A stretch of DNA of 64,000 nucleotides from assembly GCA_029817715.1 (NCBI GenBank), contig JARUPY010000533.1, positions 2,190,001-2,254,000 of the forward strand. Reading direction: 5' to 3'. Origin of the DNA: Melastoma dodecandrum (Eukaryota > Streptophyta > Magnoliopsida > Myrtales > Melastomataceae). The stretch's first letter is position 1, and the number at the start of each line of letters is the position of its first letter. The translations under genes were made by a program, and so were the position numbers. Below are positions 1-12,359 of the stretch, piece by piece. The notes under the pieces are model-generated. The model searched no databases, was not told the origin of the DNA, and saw only the letters and a list, made by a program, of their open reading frames with translations.

Positions 1-1300
1 TTCTGTCTTAATATCGATGGCATTGGTTCTCAAACCCGCAACAGTGTGTGTAGTTGCATTTTCTTATCTTGTTTCTGGACCTTAGCATTCCTCTCTGTAC
101 TATCAAAAAAAATCCACCGTCAATGCCACTGAGAAAGAGCATGGTGTCAGGAGTTGGTCATGGCCACAAAAATTATTGCTCTGCTACTCGATCCATCTCA
201 ATTTATTGCACACACCCACAACTGTATTTATTAGACCGAATTTTCTCGCATTCCCGATCGCGATCTATCGCCGGATTTACTTAGGGATATATGGGGGGGG
301 GGGAGAGTCAGTCGAACTCAGCTTAGAACGCGTCGCCCGGAAAGAGACAGCGAGTGCGGTCGTATGATTTGTTTCCTGAGTTAAGATTGTGAGTGCCACC
401 TTCGACATGTACATTTAAGTGAAATGGGGAGAGGAGGAGGAGGTAGCTCCAACTGCTAGATTCAGATCTTACGTTTCCTCATCTCCCTTTCTTTCGAAAT
501 CAAATGCTTTCATCGTTTCTTCCAGGACACTTCGCAACACCCCCATTTTCGGACATGTCATTTAAAACCCCTGCGTCGAGTCGGATGGCTCACGGCTTTG
601 CCCTCCATGTTTGAGCTTAGGACGATGAGTTGATGAAGATGGAGACGAAGGATTCAGCTTCTCAATAGTAGTAATCATCATTTGGGACATTGGATTTTGG
701 TTGGGGTTGGGGTTGGGGTTAGCATTCAATTCGATGATTTCCCCAACCCTCCAAAAGAAAATGTTACCTCAAAGTCAAGTCAAGAAGTTGGTCCCATTCA
801 TCCATCCAATCTAATCCACTACTTGTATTTATAGCTCTACATGAACTTATGCTCGACCCCCAGACAGAAATCCCATAATTGTAAGAGGGCCCTTCAAGTT
901 GGGGCAAGGCCTGAAAGTAAGTCGTGAGCCGGATACTATTCAGCCCGGCACGCCACATTTGGAGGAAGCCGTCGCGATAAAAAAAACCACCAGCCCTCCT
1001 TGTTTATTTCTCCAACTCAAAGTTTCCATGGCTAAACCCCTATCGACTTTATGTGGCAACAACAGAAGAATGGAAAGAAAGACATAAATGGGGAAGTTCC
1101 CAAAAAAAATAGTAGGGCACATTTTGGTACGAGATGAACATCATGGGAGAACGTCTCCGGTTTCTCAGATTTCCTGGTAACCAAATCACTTGTATCGTGA
1201 GCACAACAAGAAGCTGGGGAGGAAAGTATTCTTTTTACAAGGCCGCATACGCCATCGTGTCATTTCTATACAATATAACAAAGAAATCAAACTAATAGGA
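1..1300. other. Intergenic, no gene recognised
   Basis: Only short open frames without recognisable domains occur here. A G-rich run of TTGGGG units lies at about 697-720 and a poly-G tract at about 292-303. The last 200-300 bases may hold the 3' end of the LysM transcript, which runs leftwards. Confidence 0.6.
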
Positions 1301-1359
1301 GCATGAACAAGACCACAGTGGCGAGGTCAGGTCCGTGTCCACGCATATTGATCAAACTA

Positions 1360-1659
1360 CTACGTCATCAGGAACTTCCTAGCCGAGTTGCTGTCATATG
1401 GTACGATCTGGAGGACCAAACCGGGGAAGACATCGTCGGGGTCTTGCACGTGGGGGTTCCTCTCAATGATGAAGGGGTCCCGACACTTGTCGCTGATGGT
1501 GTGAAGCGTCTCCCCCTCTGTCACCACATATATCTCCTCGCACGGCTTGTCTAGCAGCTGTTTCCCCCTCCTCATGCTGGCCTCACCCTCCTCCCATGCA
1601 GCCCCAACCAGAAAGAGAGCCACGAGGCACCCAGCGAGGAACAATAAAGACGCCTTCAT
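1360..1659 (-). CDS. Small secreted LysM-domain protein
   Basis: A 99-residue intronless protein. Residues 1 to about 27 form a signal peptide with a strongly hydrophobic core, and one LysM module spans about residues 43-88 (YVVTEGETLHTI at its start, NPHV and PGLVLQIVP at its end). LysM modules bind N-acetylglucosamine polymers such as chitin and peptidoglycan. The protein has no kinase, membrane anchor or GPI signal, so it is probably apoplastic. Small intronless single-LysM proteins of this form are known in plants, but their function is largely unassigned. The start is the only ATG that includes the signal peptide, and a TATA-like box lies about 60 bp upstream. Two cysteines (C40, C59) flank the core of the module. 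Confidence 0.85.
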   Translation of the reverse strand: MKASLLFLAGCLVALFLVGAAWEEGEASMRRGKQLLDKPCEEIYVVTEGETLHTISDKCRDPFIIERNPHVQDPDDVFPGLVLQIVPYDSNSARKFLMT

Positions 1660-1720
1660 CCCTCTTCTTTCCTTCCGCTCGAGTTTGGAAACCGTGTCTT
1701 ATGTTGTAAGAATAAAATGC

Positions 1721-1730
1721 TACTTTATAT
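1721..1730 (-). promoter_or_regulatory. TATA-like box of the LysM gene
   Basis: On the minus strand this reads ATATAAAGTA, 62 bp upstream of the LysM start codon. That spacing fits a short 5' leader. Assigned by position and sequence only. Confidence 0.5.
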
Positions 1731-2591
1731 GCGTATGTGGTTGTTGAATGAAAAAGGGGGAAAGGTTTTGGGTTGGCCTTTTCTCCTAATAAACGTAAGA
1801 TCACAAAAGACGTTTCCAAGTTCAAACATTTGAAAAGTGGGAAGAACATGTCAACCAGATCAAAATAGGTTCTTCCGGTGGAGGCTTTTGACTAAAGGCT
1901 GCGTTTGCTTTCAACTTTACCACTAGTTCTAGGCAATAACATAGGAAAGAAGCATTTCATAATAGTCGCCCGGTCAATGTAAGGTGCTTCGGAAAGGTCT
2001 ATCAATACATACGTGTGTACTGAAATAAACGAAAACTACCGCATCGCAAGTTCATGCTGATGATTTTGGGACAGGACATCGTTCATGTCATGATCCTAGG
2101 CCTAGCGGGATGTAAGAAGCACACGGTAATACAAATGGGAGACGGACAGCTAAATCAAACAAAGAGAAGTGTTTCTTGTAAGAAGAATGGTAAAGACAAC
2201 AAGCAATCGCTAACCATTTGCTGCCAAACATGTATACACCTTTCTCAAACATCCCTTGTCGTTCTTACTGGCAACCGGGTGTATCGACTGAACACATTGA
2301 GATTAACAGAAAAAAGATACAACAGTAGCACATGAAAGCGCCCTTGGTCAGAGGGTCGCCAGTTGATCTTGCCCCGTAAAGAAACAATCGTTGAGAGTGT
2401 CCAGCAGACAGCTACCTGAGCCAAGAAGTCGATTCCACCACAAGTGCAGGCAAAACGGAAACTTCAATCCTCATCTTGTATTTCCCACTCATTTCAGACA
2501 AAAAGAAAAGGAGAAAAAAATCTTGTATCTATCTACTAAGCAAAAATAATTATCAAAGGAAGACACGGTGTTACATGACATCTATAACGAG
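1731..2591. other. Intergenic / 3' end of the ZFWD gene
   Basis: No coding potential was recognised. The right part, next to the ZFWD stop codon, should hold that gene's 3' untranslated region. Confidence 0.5.
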
Positions 2592-5524
2592 CTACTGCTG
2601 TGGCACTGGAGAATCCAACCATTTCCAGACTTTTACTTGACCTGTGCCGTCGCCTGTAAAAAACAAGCCAGCTGGGCCCATCTCGATGACTCGAATCTCC
2701 TGCTTGGAAAAAATTTTACCCCTCTCGGTGAATCTAGAATGAAAGGTAGAATTTCAAAGTTAGTTCATAGCCTTAACAATTTTGTGGACAAAAGATGTAG
2801 ATGAGCTTAACTTTTAGGGATGCTGTACAGAGATTCAGAATACTCACGAGGGCAAATCGTAGATCCGGAGACAATTGTCATTGCAAGAACATAGCAACAC
2901 CGGCTTGCCTTCAAGGTCAAGCATTCCACGAAGACAAAGCAAGCCCTGAAGCAGAATGTCGATCATTCAAGTACAAAAATGAGGAGATGGTATTCCAAAC
3001 CGAAAGAATGACAACAATTAAGCAGAAAAAGTATTTTAAACAAACTCCTCAGCATGATTAGAAGTCTCCGTCATTACGACAAAGTTATAACATAACTTCT
3101 CAGGACCCCTTTTGACCTTCAGTTAAAAAGAGTCCACATCTTTGAGCAATCTCGAGACATTCATCGAGGCATGTTCCAGGAGTAGCATATGAAATTAAAT
3201 GTAGATGAGTTACAAAATGCACGCACATGTTCTTCGCTGTGTGTGTAAGTGACTTCCAAGTTCCCACTATCGTTGGCTACCCAAACCTACATTAAAAGGC
3301 ATCAAGAATTACAGCACGCCCACACTAAAAATTAAAAGGATTAAACAGGTGACTCACCTTTATAGTCTTATCTAGTGAGCAAGATAAAAGAAACTGATCC
3401 CAGCAGAGAACAGACATCACCACTGAGGTGTGATCTGTCAAAATCTGCATACATTGTAAGCTTTCAAGATTCCACACCTGAGAAGCAATAAAGTGAATGT
3501 AAGATCACAAGCAAAGATTTATATGCCATCCCACAATCTTTCAAACCATAATAGTTCCCAAAGGTTCAGGGCATACCCTGATCGTATTGTCCATAGATCC
3601 AGAGTACAGCCTATTAGCTCCCACTATCAAAGAAACCACAGGGAAGGTATGACCAGGAAGCGATGCAGCTGGCTCAAAACCATGGGTTGCTTGATTGAAT
3701 TTCCATGCTAAAATAGATCCATCCTATATAGACATCAACATCCCCAACCCCATATGAGACAAAAAATGAGAGCACAGCAGAACTTCATAAGTGCTCATTA
3801 TAAGGCATGCAAGCATCAGGTGACTGACACGTAAAATAGGCACCTGAATTCCAGCAAACAGCAACTCATTACCACCCACGGCCATGGCATAGACTTGTCC
3901 TACAGGCCCAGTAAGACTGAGTTCATTAGAATTTGCGATATCCCATGCCTGCATTGTGATTAGTTAAAATGATTGCATAACAATTAAACTAACATAGCAT
4001 AGCAAGACAATTTTTCCAAGCATAACTACCACTCCCAAAGTTGGGAACATGCCACCTCACATTAGCAATATTTATGGCTTGTTGGGAAATTGAGGAAAAG
4101 AAAGGAAAAGAGAGGGAATTGAGGGAAAAGTTTTGATTATGTGAGATGAATATTTTTCAGGCGATGTGTTTTCTTTGGGGTTAAGAAAGCCTTAATCATT
4201 AAGAAAGCCCGCTACCGCCAGAGAGAAGCATTTACCTTTATTAGATTGGTTAAGCCAACAAATACCCATGGACCTTCACTCAACATGCAGCCAATGTCGC
4301 CACCAACACCAATTGCACTTATGCACTGCAAGAATTAGCACGAGTATAAGCATTATCACATGTAGTTAAGCCAACAGATATACACAAACCACACTTTATG
4401 CAGTGGATACTCAACCTTCTTGATAAATGACCAGTAAAGAGGATTTACATGAAGTTCACTCCATGGAAGTGGAGAAAATTGGTACTCAGGAATATTCACA
4501 TAACAACCCACTGCATGCGTCTAGATCTAGACTATGAGGCGTGCGCATTTAACTGAGAAGAAAACACGGCCAGGTTAAATAATTCCCCCAACTAATTGCG
4601 GAATGAATACGACTCTGTTTTTTGAAATATTACAAAAGTGGAATTTCAAATGAAGCAGAAACCTCGCAATATGATTAGAAGAAGCACGGATTGATCCCGT
4701 TAGGAGTCATCCTACCACTAGAAAACGTGAGGGCTCCTATCGACCCTTCATTAGAAATAGCAACAAAATGCATCACGAAATTACTCCTAAGCCTTCTTTT
4801 ATCGCAACACGTATCTGGAATAACTCAAGCATATTGCGAGAAATTTAGCAGTCCACATATTTCAGAACATCGCAAACCAAAACAAATCCACACAAAAGTA
4901 TGTAAAAAGCAACCTGGCCAGACTGACAATCCCAAATCCGAACAGTCTCGTCCTTACTTCCAGAGTACAGCTGACTAGATCCAGCAGGGAAAGCAATCCC
5001 TGTCACCGCCTAAACAGACGAACCCACATCAAGACCGTTCCGCCATCCACTAAAACTCCTCCCAGAAATCATCACTCGAAATAGCCTATCACCTGCTGAT
5101 GACCTTCGAGCGCAGTCAACATACTAAAACATCCCCCAATACTCCAAGAGTGCAAGAACCTACACTTGTCTCCGTAATTACAATGCCCCTGCATCCAAAA
5201 AGTGCAAAGCTTCTCCGCCTTCTTAATCACAGGATTCCCGCCATGCACCCGGCCCCACGTATTACTCCCGCTGCTGAACTTCAGGGGGCCCCTCCGCTGA
5301 AACTGCTGCGTATCATCAGCAAACCGCTTGGGGGCAGCCGTGGACGATCCATTTAGCGGTTGGGCACGGGGCAGCTCGTGGTGAAGGAATGGGCAGTTGT
5401 AACGGGTACAACGTCCTGCCCGCCAGTGGTAACAGACTTTCTGTTGCTTCGTTGGGTCAGGGGCAGCCGAAGCCCCTCCACCGCCCAGGCGGTTGAAAAC
5501 ACGTTTATTACCATCCAATTCCAT
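2592..5524 (-). CDS. CCCH zinc-finger and WD40-repeat protein (ZFWD type)
   Basis: Nine exons (high to low): 5524-5093, 5009-4914, 4325-4236, 3948-3844, 3723-3577, 3477-3358, 3286-3227, 2945-2848, 2733-2592. They total 1290 nt, giving 429 residues, close to my recollection of Arabidopsis ZFWD proteins (about 430). All introns are GT-AG and every join keeps frame. Two CCCH fingers are visible: C31-x7-C39-x4-C44-x3-H48 and C107-x7-C115-x5-C121-x3-H125. WD40 repeats fill the rest (for example SGSKDETVRIWD, SGSMDNTIRVWN, SCSLDKTIKVW, TGDGTGQVKVWKW). CCCH fingers usually bind RNA and WD40 propellers bind proteins; the exact role of ZFWD proteins is not settled. The start is the ATG at MELDGNKRVF; an in-frame TTG five codons upstream is not a plausible start. 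Confidence 0.92.
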
Positions 5525-6888
5525 TAAAAAGGAAGCCAAGAACCAGATAACTCAAAAGATCCGGTCCTTTACACCAAGACGAATCACTCGAGCGCCTCGG
5601 AACAGAACCCCGAAATAATCGCTAAAGCCGACGATTTTAGGGCGAATCACTAAACTAGCGGGTGAGATCAAAATTGGGCGATTGGGTGAATATAAGGATT
5701 GAAGTGGGGGGGGGGGGGGGGTTCGGTCGGAAAACCCTAATGATTTGATAATATAGTACAACTCAAAAGCAGAGGTTTTATTGCTCTTGTCTGGCGGTGG
5801 AGGTGGAGGTGGAGGTGGATGAGACGCCGAGGTGATCGGAGCGTCAGATTTACGGGATTTGTTATTTGTAGTTTATACATAAAATTAAAATAAATGAAAA
5901 TTGGCCACTATGTTATCGTGAGAGAATGATTTCGAATAATATTCAAGAATATTATAATTTCTTTCTTGTAAAATTAGTTTCAGGTGCGATAATTTCTTGC
6001 CAGTCGGGCCAACATTTAAATGATAATACTTTTTGGGCCCAACACTTGGGCCGACATTATTAGCCCAACGTTTAACTTTTGGACCTCTGCTAGGCGAGCC
6101 CATTGTGATCGTGCAAATAATTCTCACCCCGCCTCTCTTTTTGCTAAACGGAAGTCGCTTTTGCAAGGCACGATTCCGAAAACTCTCTGTACGGAACTCG
6201 CAACTGACTCTCTTTTGCAAAATGGTCCCTCTTGTTGACCTGCCGTAGCCGCCGAGAATTTCATTGCGTCTGGGAGAAAGGAATCAGTCTGTGAAGAAAA
6301 GTTTGGTCATGTATCAGGCCTGGAAGATTGTGTTGGTGCTGCCTCCGCAGTGCTCCGGTGGTGAAGGCCATCCCCGTCAATTGGATTCATCGAGCACCAA
6401 GCTGGAAGTTAGACTGGTTAGTCGAGAAAGCTTCTCGCGGGAATGTCGCACGTGGTTTGGACCATAACCCATTCATGGGAAATGGGCCCACAATCGCAAA
6501 AAAATCAAGATAATGAGCCCGGCCCATGAAAGAAGCTGCGACCAATGTTATGCACAGAATGGGCCGCTACACATTAATTTAATTAGGACTTGCTGTACTG
6601 GCCTTACCCTTCCTTCCCTTTATAATAATAATAACAACAACAACCAAGCTGACTTTAAATGAAGGAATTCCTTCTCATGTGACTACTTTTGCCCTCGATA
6701 AAAATGAATGTGGGCATGCTTCCTGCTGTATCGTTTCTCTGACGGTTGACTGGCAAGGAACAAGAAAAGGCAGCTGCACTTTAGGCACGTAGTCCGAGAG
6801 CAATGAACCAAAACATGCATCCCACTTGACCCTTGTTCAGCATCACCACCTTATAAATGTACATAGTTCCGGTGCTGAGCCCCGGTCA
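5525..6888. other. Intergenic region between ZFWD and ABCB28
   Basis: This holds the ZFWD promoter and 5' leader and the 3' end of ABCB28. It contains a poly-G tract of about 18 G at 5706-5720 and a GGTGGA microsatellite of about four units at 5793-5818. No gene was recognised; the short open frames lack domain similarity. Confidence 0.6.
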
Positions 6889-9800
6889 TCATTCAAATGC
6901 CAGTCTCTGGGTGCCCACTAAAGAGGCGTACTGACCCTTCCTAGACAGCAACTCGGAGTGTGTTCCCAGTTCAGCAATCCGCCCGTCGGAGCAGAGAGCG
7001 ATTTGATGGGCATTCTGAACTGTGCTCAGCCTATGGGCGATCACCAAGGTCGTCCTTCCCTTCATTAGATGGTCCAAAGCTTCCTGAACTAGGCGTTCAC
7101 TGACTGTATCCAAGGCACTCGTTGCCTGCACATTAAGGGATAAACTGTTACAGAGGACGAATGACTGGGTTTTTTATCCGAGATGGAGCAGGAGAGGAGG
7201 GATAAGATGATACCTCGTCGAGTATTAGTATCGGTGCATTCTTGAGCAGAGCTCTGGCAATCGCTATTCTCTGCAGGTGAAGATGGCAGCCAATTCATTT
7301 CCTCATCTGTAAACACAGTAGTAAAACATTGACGTCACAGCAGACTCGGTGCATACCTGCCTTTGGCCTCCACTAAGCAGGCCGCCACGCTCCCCGACAA
7401 GTGTGTCGTAGCCCTGGAGTAAAACAGCATTCAACAATCTATGGTGCTTGCAAATGAAAATAAATAATGCATCCGTGACCAACCTGAGGAAGAGAAAGTA
7501 TGAAGTTGTGTGCGTTTGCAGCCTTGGCAGCTTTTATGATGTCTTCCTTGGATACATCATCATCAGGAAGTCCATATGCGATGTTTTCACCAACAGACAC
7601 AGAGAAAAGAACAGGTTCCTGGCACGTAATGAAGGAACACAGTTGGTTTATCCATCAGGACAACAGCACACATACAACGAGAGAGTGACGAGGCAGAAGA
7701 CAATGAAGTTGTAAAATCATATAAAATATAAATCTCAATATCAGAGTAACTGGAAAAATATACTAGCATGCCCATCCATTCCAGATCTGAGGATTAAATT
7801 CCTAGCGTCACATGATTTGTTTCCTAACCAAAATGCACAACTGGATCCAGCCATAGCATGCTTATCGGGTATATAATAAAGAAAACAATACCTGGTTCAC
7901 AATAGAAACAGCACGAGCCCATTCACTTTTATCAAATGCCCGCACATCCTCTCCTCCAACAGTAATACGGCCTTTGGTGGGCTGCATGAGTTAAATTTCT
8001 GCTAAATAGAATGATCTGAAAACAATTTAACAATATTACTAAGAGATAAAGTATTCCCCTAATATGCAAACCTCATAAAAGCGCGCAAGTAGCTGCACAA
8101 TCGTGCTTTTGCCAGCACCACTTTGCCCCACCAGTGCAGTCACAGTCCCACACTTAAGTGTCAAACTCAACCCTCTCAGAATCTCCACATCAGGTCTTAA
8201 TGGATAGGAGAAATATACGACTGAAGGGAAAAATAGTACAGTATTGGCATTCAAAGAACAGTCAGTTGCCCTTCCTGGTTAAAACTGATCTTTGGGGCAA
8301 GAGTTCAGCACTTGATAAACTACAAACATTGCAGAAAAACAGTCAGCATACCTTCAAGACACACATCGCCCGACCAGGCTGCACTGCAAATGCTAGTCGT
8401 CGTTATCGACTTCCACACAGACATGTAATGCGCATTTGATGATTGCCTTCTCTCTTCCAATCCATTAACGACAAACAGCTTATGCTTATCATCATCCATT
8501 TTTGTTTTACTTATCTCTCTCGCCAGACCAGACTCAAGAGCGTCATCAATTTCAACTCCTGATAAAACTGAATTTATCCTCTCAACGGCAGAAAAGGTGC
8601 CACGAAGATCACCAAAGGTGTTTACAAGCCCTTGAACCTAAAACATACAGGTCAGCAAGATCGTGGAAGATAGTTCCGGTAGGCCATTGTATGAAAGGAA
8701 TAAGGGACTCACAGCAAAGGTCAATGTAAACGTATACCCAACAAATGAAACCATTGTTCCAACAGACAATTCACCCTGAGAACTCAAACAGCTTGAGATT
8801 AGACAAATTGATCTCCAAAAGAGTGCAGTCAAGGCCTAAAACGGGGGAAACCAAAAGGAAGACATCAGAAGTGAGGATCACTATTCCGCATAGGCGCCAA
8901 AGTTCGTCCATTGTAGAGAACACTCCCCAATTGAGGGTGGATATCCTTGCCCTCACAAAGTTGCAAGTGACCATTTACGAGAAACTTTGTTGTTTCAAAG
9001 AGGCTCCCCTCTTCGGAGACATCACTGAGTTAAAAATAATTTTCTTCCAAATGCAACTCTTCGTACAACAGTTAAGCTTCTAGAATCTACGGTCCATGTT
9101 AACGCCACAAATGGTTTTCCTGCATTGCTATTGCAGCTGGATTGGCGTATGAGTGTTCACCAGCAACCTAGCATTCCATTTCTTTTAAGAAAGTATATAA
9201 CTATTACAGAGTAGGAACCATCTTTGAAAAGCATGATCAATTTCCAAAAATGTGAAAGCATACAACTTAGGTGCCCAAGAAAAACTTACCGCTCTCACTT
9301 TGGTTCCTCCAAGACAGTATAAGGCTAATAAAGATATGTAGACGGCAACTCTGGTCAAAGACTCATTTACTGATTTGAAAACTCCAAGCTTTATTCCACT
9401 ATTTTGATAAGCTAAAACCTGCCAAGAGCACCAAACAATAAATCTAGACAATATTGAGACTACTGAGTTAAAATGGGATGCTCTAACAGATTAAAATTTG
9501 GGTACCTGACTGCCAAAGAACAACATCTGCCGCTTCTCTCCACCAAATGATCTAACCTGCGGAGAGACATAGCACTCAGCTTATCACCCATTAGAATCAC
9601 ATGCCTATGTCTGGAAACAAAGCATTATTTCATTTTCGAGCTAGATAACTTTCTGCAGACAGTATAAGAGAGAGTCCGTGCTTACAGTGCGTATAGCAGA
9701 AAGAGTTTCCGTCACACAGTCTGCAATGGATGCTTGAGCCGAACCATGAGCTTTGAAGACTGGTATAGTTGATCGCTTATATATTGCTTGAGAAGCAAAA

Positions 9801-11531
9801 ATTAGCTCAACATCAGTAAGAGAAGCAAAGTGGATCAAGAAAGTATCGACATGTGCCGAGAAACAAAAACGCACGCAGAGGCATTAATATAAGCTAGACA
9901 AGCAGACAGAAAAGGAATCGTACCCACAAGAGCTGACACTGCAAGCATTAGCACTCCAAGAACAGGCGCGAGTTGAGGAGCGAGACTAAAAAGAATGCAG
10001 ACTGTTCCCATGACCTGTATAAATATTTGACAATTATTTTTGAGAGATATTTGCATCTTGAGACTGGCTTTCAAAGTATGAAAAAGAATAACCCCCTAAC
10101 AAAATAAAATGACCTTAAATAAAACGACCTTAAAAGTTCAAGGCATCTTCAATATAGACAACAACAGAAGGAGACATAAAACATACACCATCAAAATCAA
10201 AGATCCTTGATGGCTGTTCTCACATTAAGGCAACTCAAAGCTCACTTTTGCTTAATGAGAATAGCTTGCCTCTGAAAGTGCCCTGAAACCACGGTCCCTT
10301 GAGACATTTTCACTCACAACATCTTTGAGGGAGCCCAAATCTGAAGTCAACAGGCCAGTGAGCTCCCCAACCTGGAATGGGGCATGATATTAATCAGAAA
10401 ACTCACGACCCTGATGAGCACGAAGACAGTTTCCACTGGCGGGTGAATCAACGAGCCTACCTTGTATCGATCGAAAAACTCCACCTGAAAGGAGGCATTT
10501 GTAGTTCAACATGATCAGAATTCCAATAGACTCGCCTATTAAATATCGAGAGGATTCAACCAAATAAACAGAAAAGGCAAATTTCAGCAAGAGCAAAGCA
10601 TAAACAACGCACTCTTGTTATACCTAACAATCAAATTTCAACCGGTTACTCGATTGGTTCGCCCTTCATTTGCATGCTCAAAGACAGTGATCTATGCAAC
10701 GAATGATGCATGACAAGAAAAAAGATTGAGTAGTCCACATACCATCAGACATTTGGACTTCTTATTATGGATGCATGCAAGAAATTGTTAATGATGTATT
10801 CACAAAGCAATACGGCCGAATTACCTTCTGAACCAACACCCTTCTAAATATCAGAGCCCTCAAAGAGGACATGACCTTCTCCCACACGGTATTAATATTC
10901 ACCACGAACAACACAGTGAAAACCGGCTCCAACATGTACAAGATCCCAATCTTGCTGAGAAGCCTCCATAATGGCTCTGGATTCGTGCCCACCAGCACTT
11001 CAAAAAACTTACCTGACAGAACAAAAGAACACATCCGGAATCTCAAGTTCATATCCAATTGCCGAGCAAGAACACTGAATAACCGATCAATTAGAACCAT
11101 CTCAACCAGCAACAGGACCATCAAAAAACACCTGAAAACAGGGGCATGGAGAGAGTGCAAGTGGTGCAACCAACGAGAGTGACCAACGCAACTCCCAACC
11201 TCAGCCTGTGCCGCCACAGGAGTCCACACAGCAATCCCCAACCAATCACCTCCTCCTCCTTCTCCGGAGCCCCCGACGCGGCGAACTTCGGCTCCGGTTC
11301 ACTGAAGATCGCGTCGGACGCCGGGCCGGTGACATATGCCCTAGGAGTAATGAGTCCACAACGTTCGGTAGTGGACTCACCGTTGAGAGACGAGAGGAAA
11401 AGGGAATCCCGGGCGCTCGACCGGAGGAGGAGAGCAGGATGTCGTCGTCCGGTAGACGGCGGAAGGGCGGGAGGGGGACGAGGGAAGAAGGAAGGACGGA
11501 GGATAAGAGGCGGGCCAGCGGAGGTAGCCAT
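6889..11531 (-). CDS. ABCB28: ABC transporter B family member 28 (chloroplast half-transporter)
   Basis: Sixteen exons: 11531-11132, 11012-10825, 10484-10461, 10371-10270, 10014-9924, 9786-9686, 9556-9506, 9418-9290, 8775-8713, 8637-8352, 8220-8072, 7981-7892, 7618-7484, 7413-7357, 7270-7214, 7125-6889. They sum to 2160 nt, 719 residues, close to Arabidopsis ABCB28 (about 714). A basic, Pro/Ser-rich leader (about residues 1-75) looks like a plastid transit peptide. A six-helix membrane domain follows, then one ATPase domain: Walker [10 protein letters not shown] near residue 510, signature LSGGQRQ near 617, Walker B ILILDE at 636-641, then the AHR H-loop. Half-size transporters dimerise; the substrate of this TAP-like plastid group is not established. 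Exon 3 encodes only 8 residues (VEFFDRYK). The intron after exon 4 begins with GC, not GT. Assignment to ABCB28 rather than ABCB26 rests on recalled similarity along the whole length. Confidence 0.93.
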
Positions 11532-12359
11532 TTAGCTTTTAGAGCGGGAGTCAAGCGCGGCGACAAACATACAACGTTCGTCCCTCTTTTGGAAGGGAGA
11601 GTCGGAAATTTTTTTGTCGTGACATGTTGCTGCCATGCCACCCCCTTTCTCGAACTGACATCTATCTTATATTTTTTTCTAGTTATATTTATTTATTTAT
11701 TTTGCTGAGTTGTGCTTGTGATGTCGATGTTAGCTGTCCTGGTCATTGGTGAATTAAATACGCGGGGCTGGTATACTACTTATAGAAAATAATCACTACT
11801 TATTATAAAATTCTTATACTTATAAATAAATTTAAAACAATCGATATGTCAATGAAATTATAAAATTATAACGAGAAACCGGTATTTCTGGGAAACAGAA
11901 CGGCGTGGGAACACGACGAAACCAATAAAAGTCAAAATTAAAGCCAACCAAAACCAATCCACGCGTCGACTTCTCATCCGCAAGGATCTCGCCACGTACC
12001 CGAAACCTTACCATAAGTTACCGTGGGCCATCCCCGCATGGGATCCATCCTTCCTTCCCCACCACCTATCCACATCCACACCCCCCCCCCCCTAAAAAAA
12101 AAAAAAAGCTCTTCCCTTCCCTTCCCTCGTGTCCTATCATTTGTTTCGCTCGTCGAATCGACAGGGAACCAACCCCGACGCCACGCCCCTCGATCCTCCG
12201 TTCTCGATGGAGATGATCTCGTTCTCTGCTCAGCGCGGCGTCGTTACGCGGCAGTCGGTTCGCTAGATTTCCCGACGGACAAACGCCGCGGTGGGATAGG
12301 GGGGACTCGAACGCGTCCGGCCGTTTACGCTTCCGTTCTCCTGTTGTAATCCACCTGAA
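11532..12359. promoter_or_regulatory. Divergent intergenic region, ABCB28 / PGAP3 promoters
   Basis: 828 bp separate the two divergent start codons, so both promoters must lie here. The left half is AT-rich; the right half has a CT-rich stretch and a C-run/A-run junction near 12079-12107, probably within the PGAP3 leader. No clear TATA box was picked out for either gene. Confidence 0.55.

Noticed and set aside
4437..4520. Possible ZFWD exon (reads NIPEYQFSPLPWSELHVN)
   Set aside because: It has AG and GT borders, but the family sequence runs directly from exon 2 (CQSGQ) to exon 3 (CISAIGVGG), so it is intronic or at most an alternative exon.
11208..11708. Plus-strand ORF of 166 codons
   Set aside because: It is antisense to ABCB28 exon 1; its Arg/Gly-rich make-up is the mirror of the transit peptide.
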